DNA from: an uncultured Prevotellaceae bacterium | GTDB taxonomy: Bacteria > Bacteroidota > Bacteroidia > Bacteroidales > Bacteroidaceae | Length of the DNA: 64,000 bases | Direction of reading: 5' to 3' | NCBI GenBank assembly: GCA_900316315.1 | Contig: ONCK01000009.1 | Location: 24,311-88,310, forward strand | Shown: positions 1-9,539 of the stretch, piece by piece | How the letters are laid out: each line of letters starts with the position of its first letter | Numbering within the stretch: the stretch's first letter is position 1 | Notes under the pieces: generated by a model | The model's input: only the letters and a program-made list of their open reading frames with translations | The model's database searches: none | What the model was told of the DNA's origin: nothing | Made by a program: the position numbers and the translations under genes

Positions 1-384
1 GAGAATGGCGACCTGCTCCTCGGCGTCCATCTTCTGACAGGTCTGGACGTAGTCTTGTATGGAGAAGCCGCTGACATTGGCGATGATGGGCTGATGGAAG
101 CAGGCGCGGAGCTTGGGTAGCTCGTTGCTGATGACTTGGTCTACACCGGGGTTTTGGAGTCCGACGGCGTTGAGCAGACCTGATGGGGCTTCGGCGATAC
201 GTGGGAGCGGATTGCCGTAGCGTGGGAGCGCCGTGGTCCCCTTGATGGAGATAGAGCCCAGGATATCGATGTCGTAGACTTGGGCCATCTCGTAACCAAA
301 TCCGAAGGTGCCGCTGGCAGGTATGATGGGATTTTGCAGACGTACGCTGCCGAGCTCAACAGCGAGGCGGTTGGTTGTTACCAT
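1..384 (-). CDS. pyrD: Dihydroorotate dehydrogenase B, catalytic subunit (partial, N-terminal part)
   Basis: The first 128 codons of the NAD-linked class 1B dihydroorotate dehydrogenase, which oxidises dihydroorotate to orotate with FMN in the cytoplasm and passes electrons to PyrK. The translation begins [14 protein letters not shown] and contains NPIIPASGTFGFG, SIKGTT and NAVGLQNPG, all characteristic of the TIM-barrel FMN domain. The start ATG at 384 lies inside the last codons of pyrK (7-bp overlap) and is preceded by AAAGGAGG, an unusually strong Shine-Dalgarno for this phylum. The strong site may allow independent initiation inside the operon. The gene leaves the window at base 1, so its C-terminus is not seen. 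Confidence 0.95.
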   Translation of the reverse strand, partial: MVTTNRLAVELGSVRLQNPIIPASGTFGFGYEMAQVYDIDILGSISIKGTTALPRYGNPLPRIAEAPSGLLNAVGLQNPGVDQVISNELPKLRACFHQPIIANVSGFSIQDYVQTCQKMDAEEQVAIL

Positions 385-1115
385 ATGAGTTCCTCCTTTC
401 TGAAGACGGGGCCTTCCTTGCAGACGCGCTGAGGCCCTTGCCTGGTCTCGATACTGCATCCCATGCAGATGCCGAATCCGCAGCCCATCCGGGCTTCCAG
501 ACTGACTTCACCGCTATAGTCGAGGCTATGGCACAGGGCGGAGAGCATGGGCATGGGACCACAGGCGTAGAAGTAGTCGGCCTGTATGTTGTGGGCACGG
601 ATGGCATCGGTCACGAAGCCCTTGGTGCCTACATCGCCCTTGACAGTAGAGACATAGACTTGGGCACCGAGCTGCTGAAACCGCTTCAAGTAGAAGCAGT
701 CAGCCCATGAGGTAAACCCGAGTACGATAGTAACTTGACAATGCAGGCCAATCAAGTCTTTGGTCAAGTGGTAGAGCGGCGCGGCACCGATACCGCCGCC
801 GACAAGCAGGATGTTGCGCGACTGGTCGGGCAAGCTGAAGCCGTTGCCCAGCCCCGTGAGCAAGTCAAGCTGGGTACCTGGAGACATCGAAGCCATTTGT
901 GCAGTGCCCTCTCCGACGACCTTGTAGAGCAGCGAGACGCCCCGGGGCGTGAAGTCGGCCACTGAGATAGGCCGCCTCAGATAGTGTCCTGGCAAGGAGA
1001 GATTGACGAACTGCCCGGAGCGGGTCACATCGGAGGCATCGCCTGTCAGTGTCATGCAGTAGATGTCTTGTGCGATCTGCTCGTTGGCTGTCAGTGTGAA
1101 AGTGGCTTGCTTCAT
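378..1115 (-). CDS. pyrK: Dihydroorotate dehydrogenase B, electron-transfer subunit
   Basis: 245-aa FAD and [2Fe-2S] subunit that carries electrons from PyrD-bound FMN to NAD+. RRPISVAD near residues 47-54 is the FAD-binding motif of the ferredoxin-reductase fold, and [12 protein letters not shown] near 105 is the NAD-binding loop. Cys212, Cys217, Cys220 and Cys232 near the C-terminus give the C-x4-C-x2-C-x11-C pattern of the iron-sulfur cluster. The length is normal for PyrK. The start overlaps the carB stop by 4 bp (ATGA) and the stop overlaps pyrD, so translational coupling in one operon is likely. Confidence 0.95.
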   Translation of the reverse strand: MKQATFTLTANEQIAQDIYCMTLTGDASDVTRSGQFVNLSLPGHYLRRPISVADFTPRGVSLLYKVVGEGTAQMASMSPGTQLDLLTGLGNGFSLPDQSRNILLVGGGIGAAPLYHLTKDLIGLHCQVTIVLGFTSWADCFYLKRFQQLGAQVYVSTVKGDVGTKGFVTDAIRAHNIQADYFYACGPMPMLSALCHSLDYSGEVSLEARMGCGFGICMGCSIETRQGPQRVCKEGPVFRKEELIW

Positions 1116-4100
1116 CGTCCTATCATGTGGCCCTTGTACTCGGCATCGATGGTGGAGACTCCCATAGTGATGTCCTCAAGCACATCTAGGAGTACGCGCA
1201 CAGTCTCAAAGGCTGTGAAGAGTGTGACATTGTTCTCAATAGCTGCTTGTCGGATTTCGTAGCCGTCGCGGCGGGTATGGTGCTGATTGATGTCAATCTT
1301 GTTGATGACATAAGTCACGTGTCCTTTGCGTATAGCCTCGACGATATCGTCGCTGCCCTCGCTGAGCTTGTGCAGGCAGTGGGTACGGATACCGTTCTTC
1401 TTGAGGAACTCTGCAGTACCCGGGGTGGCCTCGATATTAAATCCGAGCTTGTAGAAACGGCGTATGAGGGGTAGCGCCTCACGCTTGTAGTCGTCGGCAA
1501 TAGTGACGAGCACGGTGCCATAGTTGACAACTGTCATGCCGCTGGCTTGGAGCGACTTGTAGAGCGCCCGGCGCAAGGACTTATCGTATCCGATGGCCTC
1601 GCCCGTAGACTTCATCTCGGGGGAGAGATAGGAGTCGGCGCCTTTCAACTTGGCGAAGGAGAAGGCAGGGGACTTGACATAGTGGCGCTTCTGCTCGGTA
1701 TGGTAGACAGTAGTAATGCCTTGTTCGGCCAGAGAGTGGCCCAGCATGACTCGGGTAGCAATCCTGGCCATCTCTACACCGGTACTCTTGGAGAGGAAGG
1801 GCACAGTGCGTGACGAGCGGGGGTTGACCTCGATGACGTAGACCTTATCCTGCGGGTCGACGATGAACTGTATATTGTACAGACCGACGATTCCGATGGC
1901 GAGGCCGAGACGTACGGTGTACTCGATAATGGTCTTTTTGACTTCATCTGAGAGGCTGAAGGATGGATACACGCTGATGGAGTCACCAGAGTGGATACCA
2001 GTGTGCTCCACATGCTCCATGATGCCTGGGATGAAGACGTTCTTTCCGTCGCAGATGGCGTCTACTTCGGTCTCGCGGCCCATGATGTATTTGTCGACGA
2101 GGACGGGGGCGTTTTCATTGATTTCTACGGCGTTGTGGAGGTAGTATCGCAGGGCCTGGGTGTTGCCTACGATTTGCATGGCGCGGCCTCCGAGTACGAA
2201 GCTGGGACGTACCAGCACAGGGTAGCCGATGCGCTCGGCGGCCTCGACACCTTTTTCGATGTCGGTGACGGCTTGTGCTTCGGGCTGGGGAATGCCTACC
2301 TCGCGCATGATATGTTCAAACTGCTTGCGGTCTTCTGCGCGGTCGATGGCCTTGAGGTCTGTGCCAATGATCTTGACTCCTCGCTTGACGAGGGGCTCTG
2401 CAAGATTGATGGCGGTCTGTCCGCCGAGCGTGACGATGACTCCGTCGGGCTTCTCGAGACGTATGACGTTCATGACATCCTCTGCGGTGAGGGGCTCGAA
2501 GTACAGTTTGTCGGAGATGGAGTAGTCGGTCGAGACCGTCTCGGGGTTGTTGTTGATGATAATGGCCTCGTAGCCTGCAGCCCGGATGGCCCAGATAGCG
2601 TGTACGGTGGAGTAGTCAAACTCTACGCCCTGTCCGATACGAATCGGCCCCGAGCCGAGTACAACTATCTTTTTGCGGTCGCTGACGACGGACTCGTTTT
2701 CGTCTTCATAGGTTGAGTAGAAGTAGGGGACGTAGCTGCTGAACTCGCTGGCGCATGTGTCTATCATCTTGTAGACGGGGAAGATGTTGTACTCGATACG
2801 CTTTTGGTACACGTGGTCTTCGTCGCAGTCCCAGAGGCGGGCGATGTATTTGTCGCTGAAGCCCATGCGTTTCGCCTCGTAGAGTGTGTCGCGGTCGTCG
2901 ACGTGGTCTTTGACGACATACTCGAAGTCTACGATGTTCTTGATTTTGTCAAGGAAGAACATGTCGATCTTTGTCCTGTCGTAGATAAGTGACATGTCGA
3001 TGCCGCGGCTTACGAGTTCGGCGATGGCGTATATGCGGTCGTCGGTCGGACGCCGGATGTACTGGAGCATTTCCTCGGCCGACATATCGTCAAACTTCTT
3101 GTTGTAGATATGGCATACTCCGGTCTCGAGGGAACGTACGGCCTTGAGGAGGCTCTCCTCAAATGTACGGCCTACGCTCATGACCTCGCCGGTGGCCTTC
3201 ATCTGAGTGCCCAGCTCGTTGTCGGCTTCGGCAAATTTGTCGAAGGGGAAGCGGGGTATCTTGGTGACGATATAGTCAAGGGCGGGCTCAAAGCTAGCCG
3301 GCGTGTTGGCAATAGCGATTTCGTCGAGGGTCATGCCCACAGCGATCTTGGCGCTCACGCGGGCGATGGGGTAGCCGCTGGCCTTGGAGGCAAGGGCTGA
3401 GGAGCGCGACACGCGGGGATTGACCTCGATGATGTAATAATTAAATGAGAGTGGGTCAAGCGCAAATTGCACATTGCATCCTCCCTCTATCTTGAGGGCG
3501 CGGATGATTTTGAGGGCGCTGTCGCGCAGCATCTGATACTCTTTGTTGGTGAGCGTCTGGCTGGGTGCGACGACGATACTGTCTCCGGTGTGGATGCCGA
3601 CGGGGTCGACGTTCTCCATATTACAGATAGTGATAGCGGTATCATTGTGGTCGCGCATCACCTCGTATTCGATTTCCTTGTATCCTCGTATGCTCTTCTC
3701 AACGAGTACTTGATGTACGGGGCTGAGTACGAGCGCGTTTCTCATGATCTGCCGCAGTTCCTCCTCGTTGTCGGCAAATCCGCCGCCGGTACCGCCGAGC
3801 GTGAAGGCGGGGCGCAGTACGACGGGGTAGCCTATCTCGTCGCGGGCGACGCGTACGGCGTCTTCGACGGTGGTGACAACGTCGCTCTTGAGCACCGGTT
3901 CGCCGAGGCTCAGGCAGAGTTCCTTAAACTTCTCACGGTCTTCAGCCTGCTCGATGCTCTGGAATGAGGTGCCCAGTATCTCTACCTGGCACTCGTCGAG
4001 TACGCCCTTCTTGGCGAGCTGTACGGCGAGGTTGAGTCCCGTCTGGCCGCCGAGGCCAGGCAGTATGGCGTCGGGACGCTCGTACCTGATGATTTTTGCC

Positions 4101-4321
4101 ACGTACTCCAGTTTAAGCGGCTCCATGTATACTTTGTCCGCGATGTGGGTATCTGTCATGATGGTTGCGGGGTTGGAGTTGACGAGCACTACTTCGTAGC
4201 CCTCTTCCTTGAGCGCGAGGCAGGCCTGCGTACCTGCGTAGTCAAACTCGGCGGCCTGTCCGATGACGATGGGACCTGAGCCGATGACCATCACTTTGTG
4301 TATATCTGTTCTCTTAGGCAT
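1112..4321 (-). CDS. carB: Carbamoyl-phosphate synthase, large (ammonia-using) subunit
   Basis: 1069-aa synthetase subunit making carbamoyl phosphate from bicarbonate, ammonia channelled from CarA, and two ATP. The two homologous halves are plain: [21 protein letters not shown] opens the first (the motif is cut here to its start) and [19 protein letters not shown] the second, each followed by an ATP-grasp domain with NVQFALDP / NIQFIVDP and EVNPR segments. The C-terminal MGS-like allosteric domain, where pyrimidine nucleotides bind in known homologs, follows. The length is standard. It overlaps carA by 8 bp and pyrK by 4 bp. There is one copy, serving both arginine and pyrimidine synthesis unless another exists elsewhere. 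Confidence 0.97.
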   Translation of the reverse strand: MPKRTDIHKVMVIGSGPIVIGQAAEFDYAGTQACLALKEEGYEVVLVNSNPATIMTDTHIADKVYMEPLKLEYVAKIIRYERPDAILPGLGGQTGLNLAVQLAKKGVLDECQVEILGTSFQSIEQAEDREKFKELCLSLGEPVLKSDVVTTVEDAVRVARDEIGYPVVLRPAFTLGGTGGGFADNEEELRQIMRNALVLSPVHQVLVEKSIRGYKEIEYEVMRDHNDTAITICNMENVDPVGIHTGDSIVVAPSQTLTNKEYQMLRDSALKIIRALKIEGGCNVQFALDPLSFNYYIIEVNPRVSRSSALASKASGYPIARVSAKIAVGMTLDEIAIANTPASFEPALDYIVTKIPRFPFDKFAEADNELGTQMKATGEVMSVGRTFEESLLKAVRSLETGVCHIYNKKFDDMSAEEMLQYIRRPTDDRIYAIAELVSRGIDMSLIYDRTKIDMFFLDKIKNIVDFEYVVKDHVDDRDTLYEAKRMGFSDKYIARLWDCDEDHVYQKRIEYNIFPVYKMIDTCASEFSSYVPYFYSTYEDENESVVSDRKKIVVLGSGPIRIGQGVEFDYSTVHAIWAIRAAGYEAIIINNNPETVSTDYSISDKLYFEPLTAEDVMNVIRLEKPDGVIVTLGGQTAINLAEPLVKRGVKIIGTDLKAIDRAEDRKQFEHIMREVGIPQPEAQAVTDIEKGVEAAERIGYPVLVRPSFVLGGRAMQIVGNTQALRYYLHNAVEINENAPVLVDKYIMGRETEVDAICDGKNVFIPGIMEHVEHTGIHSGDSISVYPSFSLSDEVKKTIIEYTVRLGLAIGIVGLYNIQFIVDPQDKVYVIEVNPRSSRTVPFLSKSTGVEMARIATRVMLGHSLAEQGITTVYHTEQKRHYVKSPAFSFAKLKGADSYLSPEMKSTGEAIGYDKSLRRALYKSLQASGMTVVNYGTVLVTIADDYKREALPLIRRFYKLGFNIEATPGTAEFLKKNGIRTHCLHKLSEGSDDIVEAIRKGHVTYVINKIDINQHHTRRDGYEIRQAAIENNVTLFTAFETVRVLLDVLEDITMGVSTIDAEYKGHMIGR

Positions 4322-5405
4322 TGTTGCTGTCCTCCATGAGTTTTATGAATTTGTCAAATAGGTATCTACTGTCTTGCGGACCTGGTGCGCTCTCGGGGTG
4401 GTACTGTACGGAGAATACCCGGTCTGCCTTGCACTCCATGCCTTCGACGGTATTGTCGAGCAGGTTGATATGGGTCACCTTGAGGGGTGTGCCCTTCATA
4501 GACTCGGTGTCGATGGCGTAGTTGTGGTTCTGGCTTGTGATTTCGAGCTTGCCTGTTTCGAGATTTTTGACAGGATGGTTGCCGCCGCGGTGCCCGAACT
4601 TGAGCTTGTAGGTGCGTGCGCCGTAGCTCAGCCCTATGAGTTGGTGGCCCAGGCAAATGCCGAAGATAGGCAGTTTGCCGCGCAGCTGCTTGAGCGTCTC
4701 GACTACTTCGGGCACGTCTTCAGGGTCGCCGGGGCCGTTGGAGATGAAGAGGCCGTCGGGATTGAAGGAGAGAATGTTGTCTGCAGACGTGTTGTACGGC
4801 ACGATGGTGACGTTGCAGCCGCGCTTGTTGAGCGAGCGTACGATGTTGAGCTTCATGCCGCAGTCTATGGCGACCACGTTGAAGCGGTGGTGGGCGGTAC
4901 GACTGAACCAGCGCTTCTTGCAGCTCACCTGGCTGACCTGATTGTGCTGCTCCGGTGTCTCGGCAATGAGCTTGACGGCCTCGGCCTGGCTCATAGTCGC
5001 GTCTACGATAGCTGCGCGCTGGCAGCCCTCGTTGCGGATGATGCGCGTGAGGCGGCGTGTGTCAATCCCGCTGATACAGGGGATGTTGTGTTCCTCGAGT
5101 GCTTCACTCAGGGTCTTGGTGTAGCGGAAGTTGCTGGGAGTCTCGCAGCACTCTCTGACTACCATGCCGCCGATGGTCAGGCTGCGGGCTTCGTAGTCCT
5201 CGTCGTTGATGCCGTAGTTGCCGATGAGCGGATAGGTCATCACGACTATCTGTCCCGTGTAGGAAGGGTCGGAGAGGATCTCCTGATATCCTACCATCGA
5301 GGTGTTGAATACGAGCTCACAGACGGCGTTGCGGTCGGCACCGTAGCCGTAGCCGTAAAACTCGCGTCCGTCTGCCAGTACTAGCTTCTTGTTGGGCTCT
5401 TTCAT
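4314..5405 (-). CDS. carA: Carbamoyl-phosphate synthase, small (glutaminase) subunit
   Basis: 363-aa class I glutamine amidotransferase subunit that releases ammonia for CarB. The N-terminal CPSase small-chain domain runs from [11 protein letters not shown] to about residue 150. The glutaminase domain carries the nucleophile in FGICLGHQL (Cys about 251) and the His-Glu pair in YHPES (about 336-338). [10 protein letters not shown] is also typical. The gene follows pyrC with a 45-bp gap and overlaps carB by 8 bp. Confidence 0.97.
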   Translation of the reverse strand: MKEPNKKLVLADGREFYGYGYGADRNAVCELVFNTSMVGYQEILSDPSYTGQIVVMTYPLIGNYGINDEDYEARSLTIGGMVVRECCETPSNFRYTKTLSEALEEHNIPCISGIDTRRLTRIIRNEGCQRAAIVDATMSQAEAVKLIAETPEQHNQVSQVSCKKRWFSRTAHHRFNVVAIDCGMKLNIVRSLNKRGCNVTIVPYNTSADNILSFNPDGLFISNGPGDPEDVPEVVETLKQLRGKLPIFGICLGHQLIGLSYGARTYKLKFGHRGGNHPVKNLETGKLEITSQNHNYAIDTESMKGTPLKVTHINLLDNTVEGMECKADRVFSVQYHPESAPGPQDSRYLFDKFIKLMEDSNNA

Positions 5406-5450
5406 ATATCTGATTATTTGTCTTTGTTGTCTTGTCCTTGTCTGTCGGGG

Positions 5451-6737
5451 TCAGTTTTGCGGAGCTGAGCTCCATACCTTGCGTCCTCTGAAGAGTGTCA
5501 GGAGACAGCGCCCCTTGACTTCCATGCCGTCAAACGGCGTGGCCTTGCCCTTGGAGAGGAATGTGTGGCTGTCTATGTGGTAGGGCGTAGTGATATCCAT
5601 CAAGGTGAGATCGGCGGATTCGCCTTCGTGCAGGGAGCCTCCCAGACCAAATGTCTCTCTGGGGCGGTCGCACATGAGCTGTATGAGCTGCTCGATGGAG
5701 ATAAGGCCCCGCTCGACGAGTGTAGTATAGGCTACTGCAAAGGAAGTCTCCAGCCCGACTATCCCCATGGCACTGTGCTCCAGTCCGCGTGCCTTCTCCT
5801 CGGCGGAGTGGGGCGCGTGGTCGGTGGCGATGCAGGTGATGGTGCCGTCCTGGATGCCTCGGATGAGGGCCGCCTGGTCTTCGCGTGAGCGCAGGGGCGG
5901 GTTCATCTTGTAGCGGCCCTCTTCGCGGAGGTCGTCCTCGCAGAGGGCGAGATAGTGAGGCCCGGTCTCGCAGGTCACGTGGACGCCGGCTTGCTGCGCC
6001 TTGCGGATGATGTCGACGCTCTCCTTGGTCGAGATGTGGCAGACGTGATAGTGGCATCCGGTCTCGGCGGCGAGCTTGACGTCACGGGCAATCTGTCCCC
6101 ACTCGCTCTCGGAGCAGATGCCTCGGTGACCGTGTTCACGGGCATATCTGCCGTCGTGTATATAGCCGCCGTGGATCAGGCTATTGTCCTCGCAGTGTGC
6201 CGCGATGAGGCTGCCGGCCTCCTTGACGCGTATCATGGCCTGGCGCATCACCTCGGCGCGCTGTATGCCGCTGCCGTCGTCGCTAAATCCGCATACCTTG
6301 TCCCGTAGCGCCTCGACGTCGACTACCTCTGTGCCCTTGCGTCCTCGCGTGATGGTGGCGTATGGGCGTACGTCGATGACGGCGTCGCGGTGGATGGCGT
6401 CAAGTTCTACCTGGAGGGCCTCGGGACTGTCGGGCGCGGGCTTGAGATTGGGCATGGCGCAGACGGTGGTAAATCCTCCGTGGGCGGCGGCACGGCTTCC
6501 GGTAGCGATGGTCTCCTTGTACTCATATCCTGGCTCGCGCAGGTGGACATGGACATCACATAGCCCATAACTCACGATGCATCCCTTAGCGGGGATGACT
6601 TCCATAGCGGGTGTCGCCTCGATGGAGTCGGCTATGCGCCGGATGCGTCCGTCAGCAACCAGCACGTCAGCCTGTCGGCTCTTGCCTTGGCCTACACAGA
6701 GACCGCCCTTGATCAGTATCGTTTTGTCGTCTGCCAT
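5451..6737 (-). CDS. pyrC: Dihydroorotase, class I
   Basis: 428-aa zinc amidohydrolase closing N-carbamoyl-aspartate to dihydroorotate. Metal ligands are in DVHVHLREPG, with further active-site segments AMPNLKP, AAHCEDNSL, YHVCHISTKES, CETGPHYL and IATDHAPH in the expected order. I place the start at ATG 6737 (MADDKTILIKGG). The open frame extends to 6836, but that extension runs through a terminator-like hairpin and does not resemble the family. It is the first gene of the pyr operon, with a leader of about 200 nt. No pyrB, pyrE or pyrF is in the window. Confidence 0.95.
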   Translation of the reverse strand: MADDKTILIKGGLCVGQGKSRQADVLVADGRIRRIADSIEATPAMEVIPAKGCIVSYGLCDVHVHLREPGYEYKETIATGSRAAAHGGFTTVCAMPNLKPAPDSPEALQVELDAIHRDAVIDVRPYATITRGRKGTEVVDVEALRDKVCGFSDDGSGIQRAEVMRQAMIRVKEAGSLIAAHCEDNSLIHGGYIHDGRYAREHGHRGICSESEWGQIARDVKLAAETGCHYHVCHISTKESVDIIRKAQQAGVHVTCETGPHYLALCEDDLREEGRYKMNPPLRSREDQAALIRGIQDGTITCIATDHAPHSAEEKARGLEHSAMGIVGLETSFAVAYTTLVERGLISIEQLIQLMCDRPRETFGLGGSLHEGESADLTLMDITTPYHIDSHTFLSKGKATPFDGMEVKGRCLLTLFRGRKVWSSAPQN

Positions 6738-6738
6738 C

Positions 6739-6930
6739 CTATAGATAAAAAAACAGGCGACCCGTAAAGTGCCGCCTGAATGAGATATCTGATTGATTAC
6801 CAATAATCTTGCAAAGATTAGTATCGGAGCAAGCAAGTATCACCGGCGATGAAAAAAACTTCCCCCTCCATGCCGGTCTCGTGGCCTGGGCATGTGTACT
6901 GAGCGGGGTTGCAATTGGGCGCAGATACAT
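6739..6930 (-). CDS. Possible leader peptide of the pyr operon (63 codons)
   Basis: An ATG-initiated frame that starts about 15 nt after the expected transcription start. It runs through the whole leader and the terminator hairpin and stops (TAG 6741-6739) one base before the pyrC ATG. The product (MYLRPIATPLSTH...) resembles nothing I recognise and has no clear Shine-Dalgarno. The arrangement recalls the E. coli pyrBI leader ORF, where a translating ribosome suppresses the attenuator. It may equally be chance. Confidence 0.3.
   Translation of the reverse strand: MYLRPIATPLSTHAQATRPAWRGKFFSSPVILACSDTNLCKIIGNQSDISFRRHFTGRLFFYL
6747..6778 (-). terminator. Candidate pyr-operon attenuator (intrinsic terminator in the leader)
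   Basis: Read on the minus strand, an 8-bp stem (CAGGCGGC pairing with GUCGCCUG, one G-U pair) closes a 9-nt loop and is followed at once by seven T residues, ending 10 nt before the pyrC start codon. This is a full intrinsic terminator placed between promoter and first gene, so read-through must be controlled. Its placement resembles pyrimidine attenuators of other bacteria. The sensing mechanism is not visible. Confidence 0.6.
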
Positions 6931-6951
6931 TGCTTCCTAGATTACTGGGTG

Positions 6952-6959
6952 CAAAGATA
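6952..6959 (-). promoter_or_regulatory. pyr operon promoter, -7 element TATCTTTG
   Basis: Exact match to the Bacteroidetes TAnnTTTG element on the minus strand, about 215 nt before pyrC. No good TTTG was seen at -33. A weaker near-match (AATCTTTG) lies at about 6813-6820 and could serve as a second start. Confidence 0.5.
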
Positions 6960-8320
6960 CGAAAAATCAGATACATGATGGGTCCGTGAGAGATGCTTTT
7001 TTGATTAATTCTGACAAGATATTTTTTTACTGCCTCTGATACCCGTTTTAGGATACCCTCGTGCCGGACCTGTCAGGTGCCCGAAAGTGTCCCCGGACAG
7101 GCGAAGAAGTGGATGCCAGATGCGGCTGAGGAATATATGCGATCCGTGTCGTCCGGTCCAGTGGGCTCAATGGGAGAGACAAGCAGAGGGTAGCGCAAAA
7201 TCAGGAAGGAATGTCTCCTCTCTTGCCGCTTGCTGGATGTCAGCCAGCGGCTCACCCGCTGCTCTCGTAGCTGTTTGACGAATTTATGTCCGCGGCGGAT
7301 ACTGTCTAATCGGGCAGGCCAATAGGGCGGGACGGATAAAGCCTCAATCACTTTGCCTGCCGCATCGGTCGCGCCGTCTGCTGCCCGATAACTTTCCGGG
7401 GCGCCTCCTGCTACCTCTCTTATTTCCCAATCGCTTGCCTCTATCGTGCTGCTTTCATCGGTAGTTTTCCTCTCTTCACCGAAGGCTTTTACCCGAGAGT
7501 CAGACCTATCTTTGCAGGCATCTGCTGTATCAAGGGTTTAAGGAGACCGTAATTTTATTATATAAAAAAATTGAGATGAGCTTCCTCGATTGTCTCTGAA
7601 GACGAAAAGATGAAAATTGTTCCGGAACGCCTCTGTAACTCACTGAAATACAATGAATTAAAAACAAGTTTTGACGTTCTTGCAACTAACTGGCTATCAG
7701 GTGATAACAACTCGCCTTCCAGTTTAAACAAAGTCCGACCTAGTTTAAATTACATCCGACCTTGTTGCGCTTACAAGGCGACTTGTTAGCACAACATCGG
7801 CACCTGTATCGGACAGAATGCCGGATTTATTATATAAAAAAACAAGGAGCTGTCATACACTTTGGAAAGCCCTCGGAGATGAAAGCCGACTATGGAGGGT
7901 GCTGTCCCTTGCGTAAGGATTTTCAGCGAATCCCGTCAAGGACATCGCGCGACGGGTTGTGGCGGGGCGGTGCAATAAGGCCGATGAGTGGGGGCAGAAT
8001 TCGTCCGACATCCTGATTGCTGCCTTGAGGGAGCATGACGAGGAAATTTTTAAGGCATCCTGTACAATTTCCGTTACTCAAATACTGTCGTGGGAGCTAC
8101 CTGTCATTGACTGTGACGCTTCGGATTCCGTCAGGGAGGCGTTGCAGATAAAATGGGGCATACTTTTTCTCCATCATAAGGCCATATACTTGTTTTTTGA
8201 GGGATGTTATTGGGCCAAGGACTGGCCGAGTAGAGGTCATGTCTGATGTAGGCCGGCGAGGGTGCGCTCCCTTACGGTCTAGTCTGCGATGTCGGCTAGA
8301 TGATAGGGTATTTAAAAGGA
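6960..8320. other. Gene-poor intergenic region holding a degenerate repeat
   Basis: About 1.36 kb between the pyr promoter and the porin terminator. The small open frames here have no family resemblance. About 7225-8060 is similar to 53580-54330 (see the repeat entries), and the ~290-bp core lies at 7552-7842. Nothing else was recognised. Confidence 0.6.
7552..7842 (+). repeat. ~290-bp interspersed element, copy 1
   Basis: It is bounded on both sides by the same A/T-rich word TTATTATATAAAAAA in direct orientation. Shared inner landmarks are ACTGGCTATCAGGTGATAAC, AACTCGCCTTCCAGTTT, then a run of 21-bp units from about 7705 to 7830 (AAACAAAGTCCGACCTAG..., AAATTACATCCGACC...), then CAACATCGGCACCTGTAT. 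Copies 2 and 3 have the same length to within 2 bp. Weaker similarity to copy 3 extends outward on both sides to about 7225 and 8060, so the core may sit in an older, longer unit. Confidence 0.85.
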
Positions 8321-8321
8321 A

Positions 8322-8358
8322 CAGGGAGCAGACCTGATAGGGCCTGCTCCCTGTATGG
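8322..8358 (-). terminator. Intrinsic terminator after the porin gene
   Basis: An 11-bp perfect stem (ACAGGGAGCAG with CTGCTCCCTGT), followed on the minus strand by a T-rich stretch, about 40 nt after the porin stop. Confidence 0.7.
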
Positions 8359-8397
8359 AGGATGCGGAGTGCGCTTGGCCGCAACAGTGCTCAGAGA

Positions 8398-9504
8398 TCA
8401 GAAGCGCACGTAGAGTTGTAGATCAAACGTGTTGTAGTGACTGTCGAGCGTAGTGGTCTTGTCGTTGTTGTAGGCGTAGTTGGCTTGCAGCTTGAGGTTC
8501 TTGTAAAACCAGTACTCGGCGCCCAGTGCATAAATACTCTTGGAGGTGCCCCACGTCTTCTGGTCGCGGTAGACATCCCATTTGCCTTGCACGCGCAGCT
8601 TCTTGTCCTTGGTGACAGGTACTGCGGTCATGACGTACCAAGCATCGGCTCCGTCGTCTACGCCCTCCTTGAGTACTCTCGCGCCCGTGGATGCGTCGGT
8701 GGTATAGTCGGAGATCTTGTGTCCCTCGCTCACTCCGTATTCGGCGCGTACGGTGATAGGACCAGCGTATCTCAGACCCCATGCCATACGGTTGCGGTCT
8801 ACGGTGATGCCATTCTTGGCATAGTTGCCCGTCCATCCGAAGAAGGCTACCGACAGCTCCTTAAAGGGGTTGATAGTGATGTTTCCGATAAGGTCTTTGT
8901 GGCTGTTTACATCATTGTGGTTGATACCTTGTCCATTGTAGACGCCGAGTTGATAAGAGACGAAGGGGTGTCCGTCCTTGTGGCTCTTGAAGAGATCACC
9001 GTTGACCTGGATACCGGCGTCGCGGCCGCCGCTGGAGTGCTCTCCGTTTCGGTCATTCATACCAGCAAGTCTGTCGACGAGCTGAGAGTATCCGCCGAAG
9101 CTGATGTCCCAGGGGTTGGTGGGGTTCTCAAAGGTGAAAGCGCGCTTAAACTGACCGGCCTTGATGCGCAGGAAGTCATACTTCTGCCACTGTGCATAGG
9201 CATCTACGATGTGCGGTCCTTTTTCCTTGGCGCCGCCATAGCCCTCGTACTCGATCTGGAGCATATATGCAAAGTCGAGTACCGTACCTTTGACATAGCC
9301 TCTCACGAGACGGAGGTCAAAGTCGCTGTGCTTGGTATTAGCGGTTGAGATGTCGCGGTCATTAAAGGCGGCCCTGCCGATGATATATCCGCCTAGGGTG
9401 GTTTTTTGCAGGAGGTCCTGCTTAGCTTGCTGGACCGGGGTGTTATCAGCCTTGCTGCCCATGCACGCGAGAAGCAAGGCAGCGATGATAAGAGTTTTTT
9501 TCAT
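8398..9504 (-). CDS. OprO/OprP-like outer-membrane porin
   Basis: 368-aa protein with a signal peptide (MKKTLIIAALLLACMGSKA) and alternating beta-strand pattern ending in the C-terminal aromatic residue (LQLYVRF) that marks outer-membrane barrels. Segments such as FDLRLVRGYVKG, IKAGQFKRAFTFENP and YALGAEYWFYKNLKLQANYAY fit the phosphate-selective porin O/P family (trimeric anion-selective porins). The solute is not evident from sequence. It begins 35 bp after nhaD and is probably cotranscribed with it. A strong terminator follows. Confidence 0.8.
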   Translation of the reverse strand: MKKTLIIAALLLACMGSKADNTPVQQAKQDLLQKTTLGGYIIGRAAFNDRDISTANTKHSDFDLRLVRGYVKGTVLDFAYMLQIEYEGYGGAKEKGPHIVDAYAQWQKYDFLRIKAGQFKRAFTFENPTNPWDISFGGYSQLVDRLAGMNDRNGEHSSGGRDAGIQVNGDLFKSHKDGHPFVSYQLGVYNGQGINHNDVNSHKDLIGNITINPFKELSVAFFGWTGNYAKNGITVDRNRMAWGLRYAGPITVRAEYGVSEGHKISDYTTDASTGARVLKEGVDDGADAWYVMTAVPVTKDKKLRVQGKWDVYRDQKTWGTSKSIYALGAEYWFYKNLKLQANYAYNNDKTTTLDSHYNTFDLQLYVRF

Positions 9505-9539
9505 TATGATGATGTTTTGATTTGTATAAGTCTATATGG

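Noticed and set aside
6738..6836. N-terminal extension of pyrC to 6836
   Set aside because: It would be translated through the terminator hairpin, is unlike the family, and ATG 6737 gives the normal N-terminus.
7552..7842. Classical MITE with terminal inverted repeats
   Set aside because: The end words are direct repeats and no clear target-site duplication was seen, so I keep the neutral term interspersed element.
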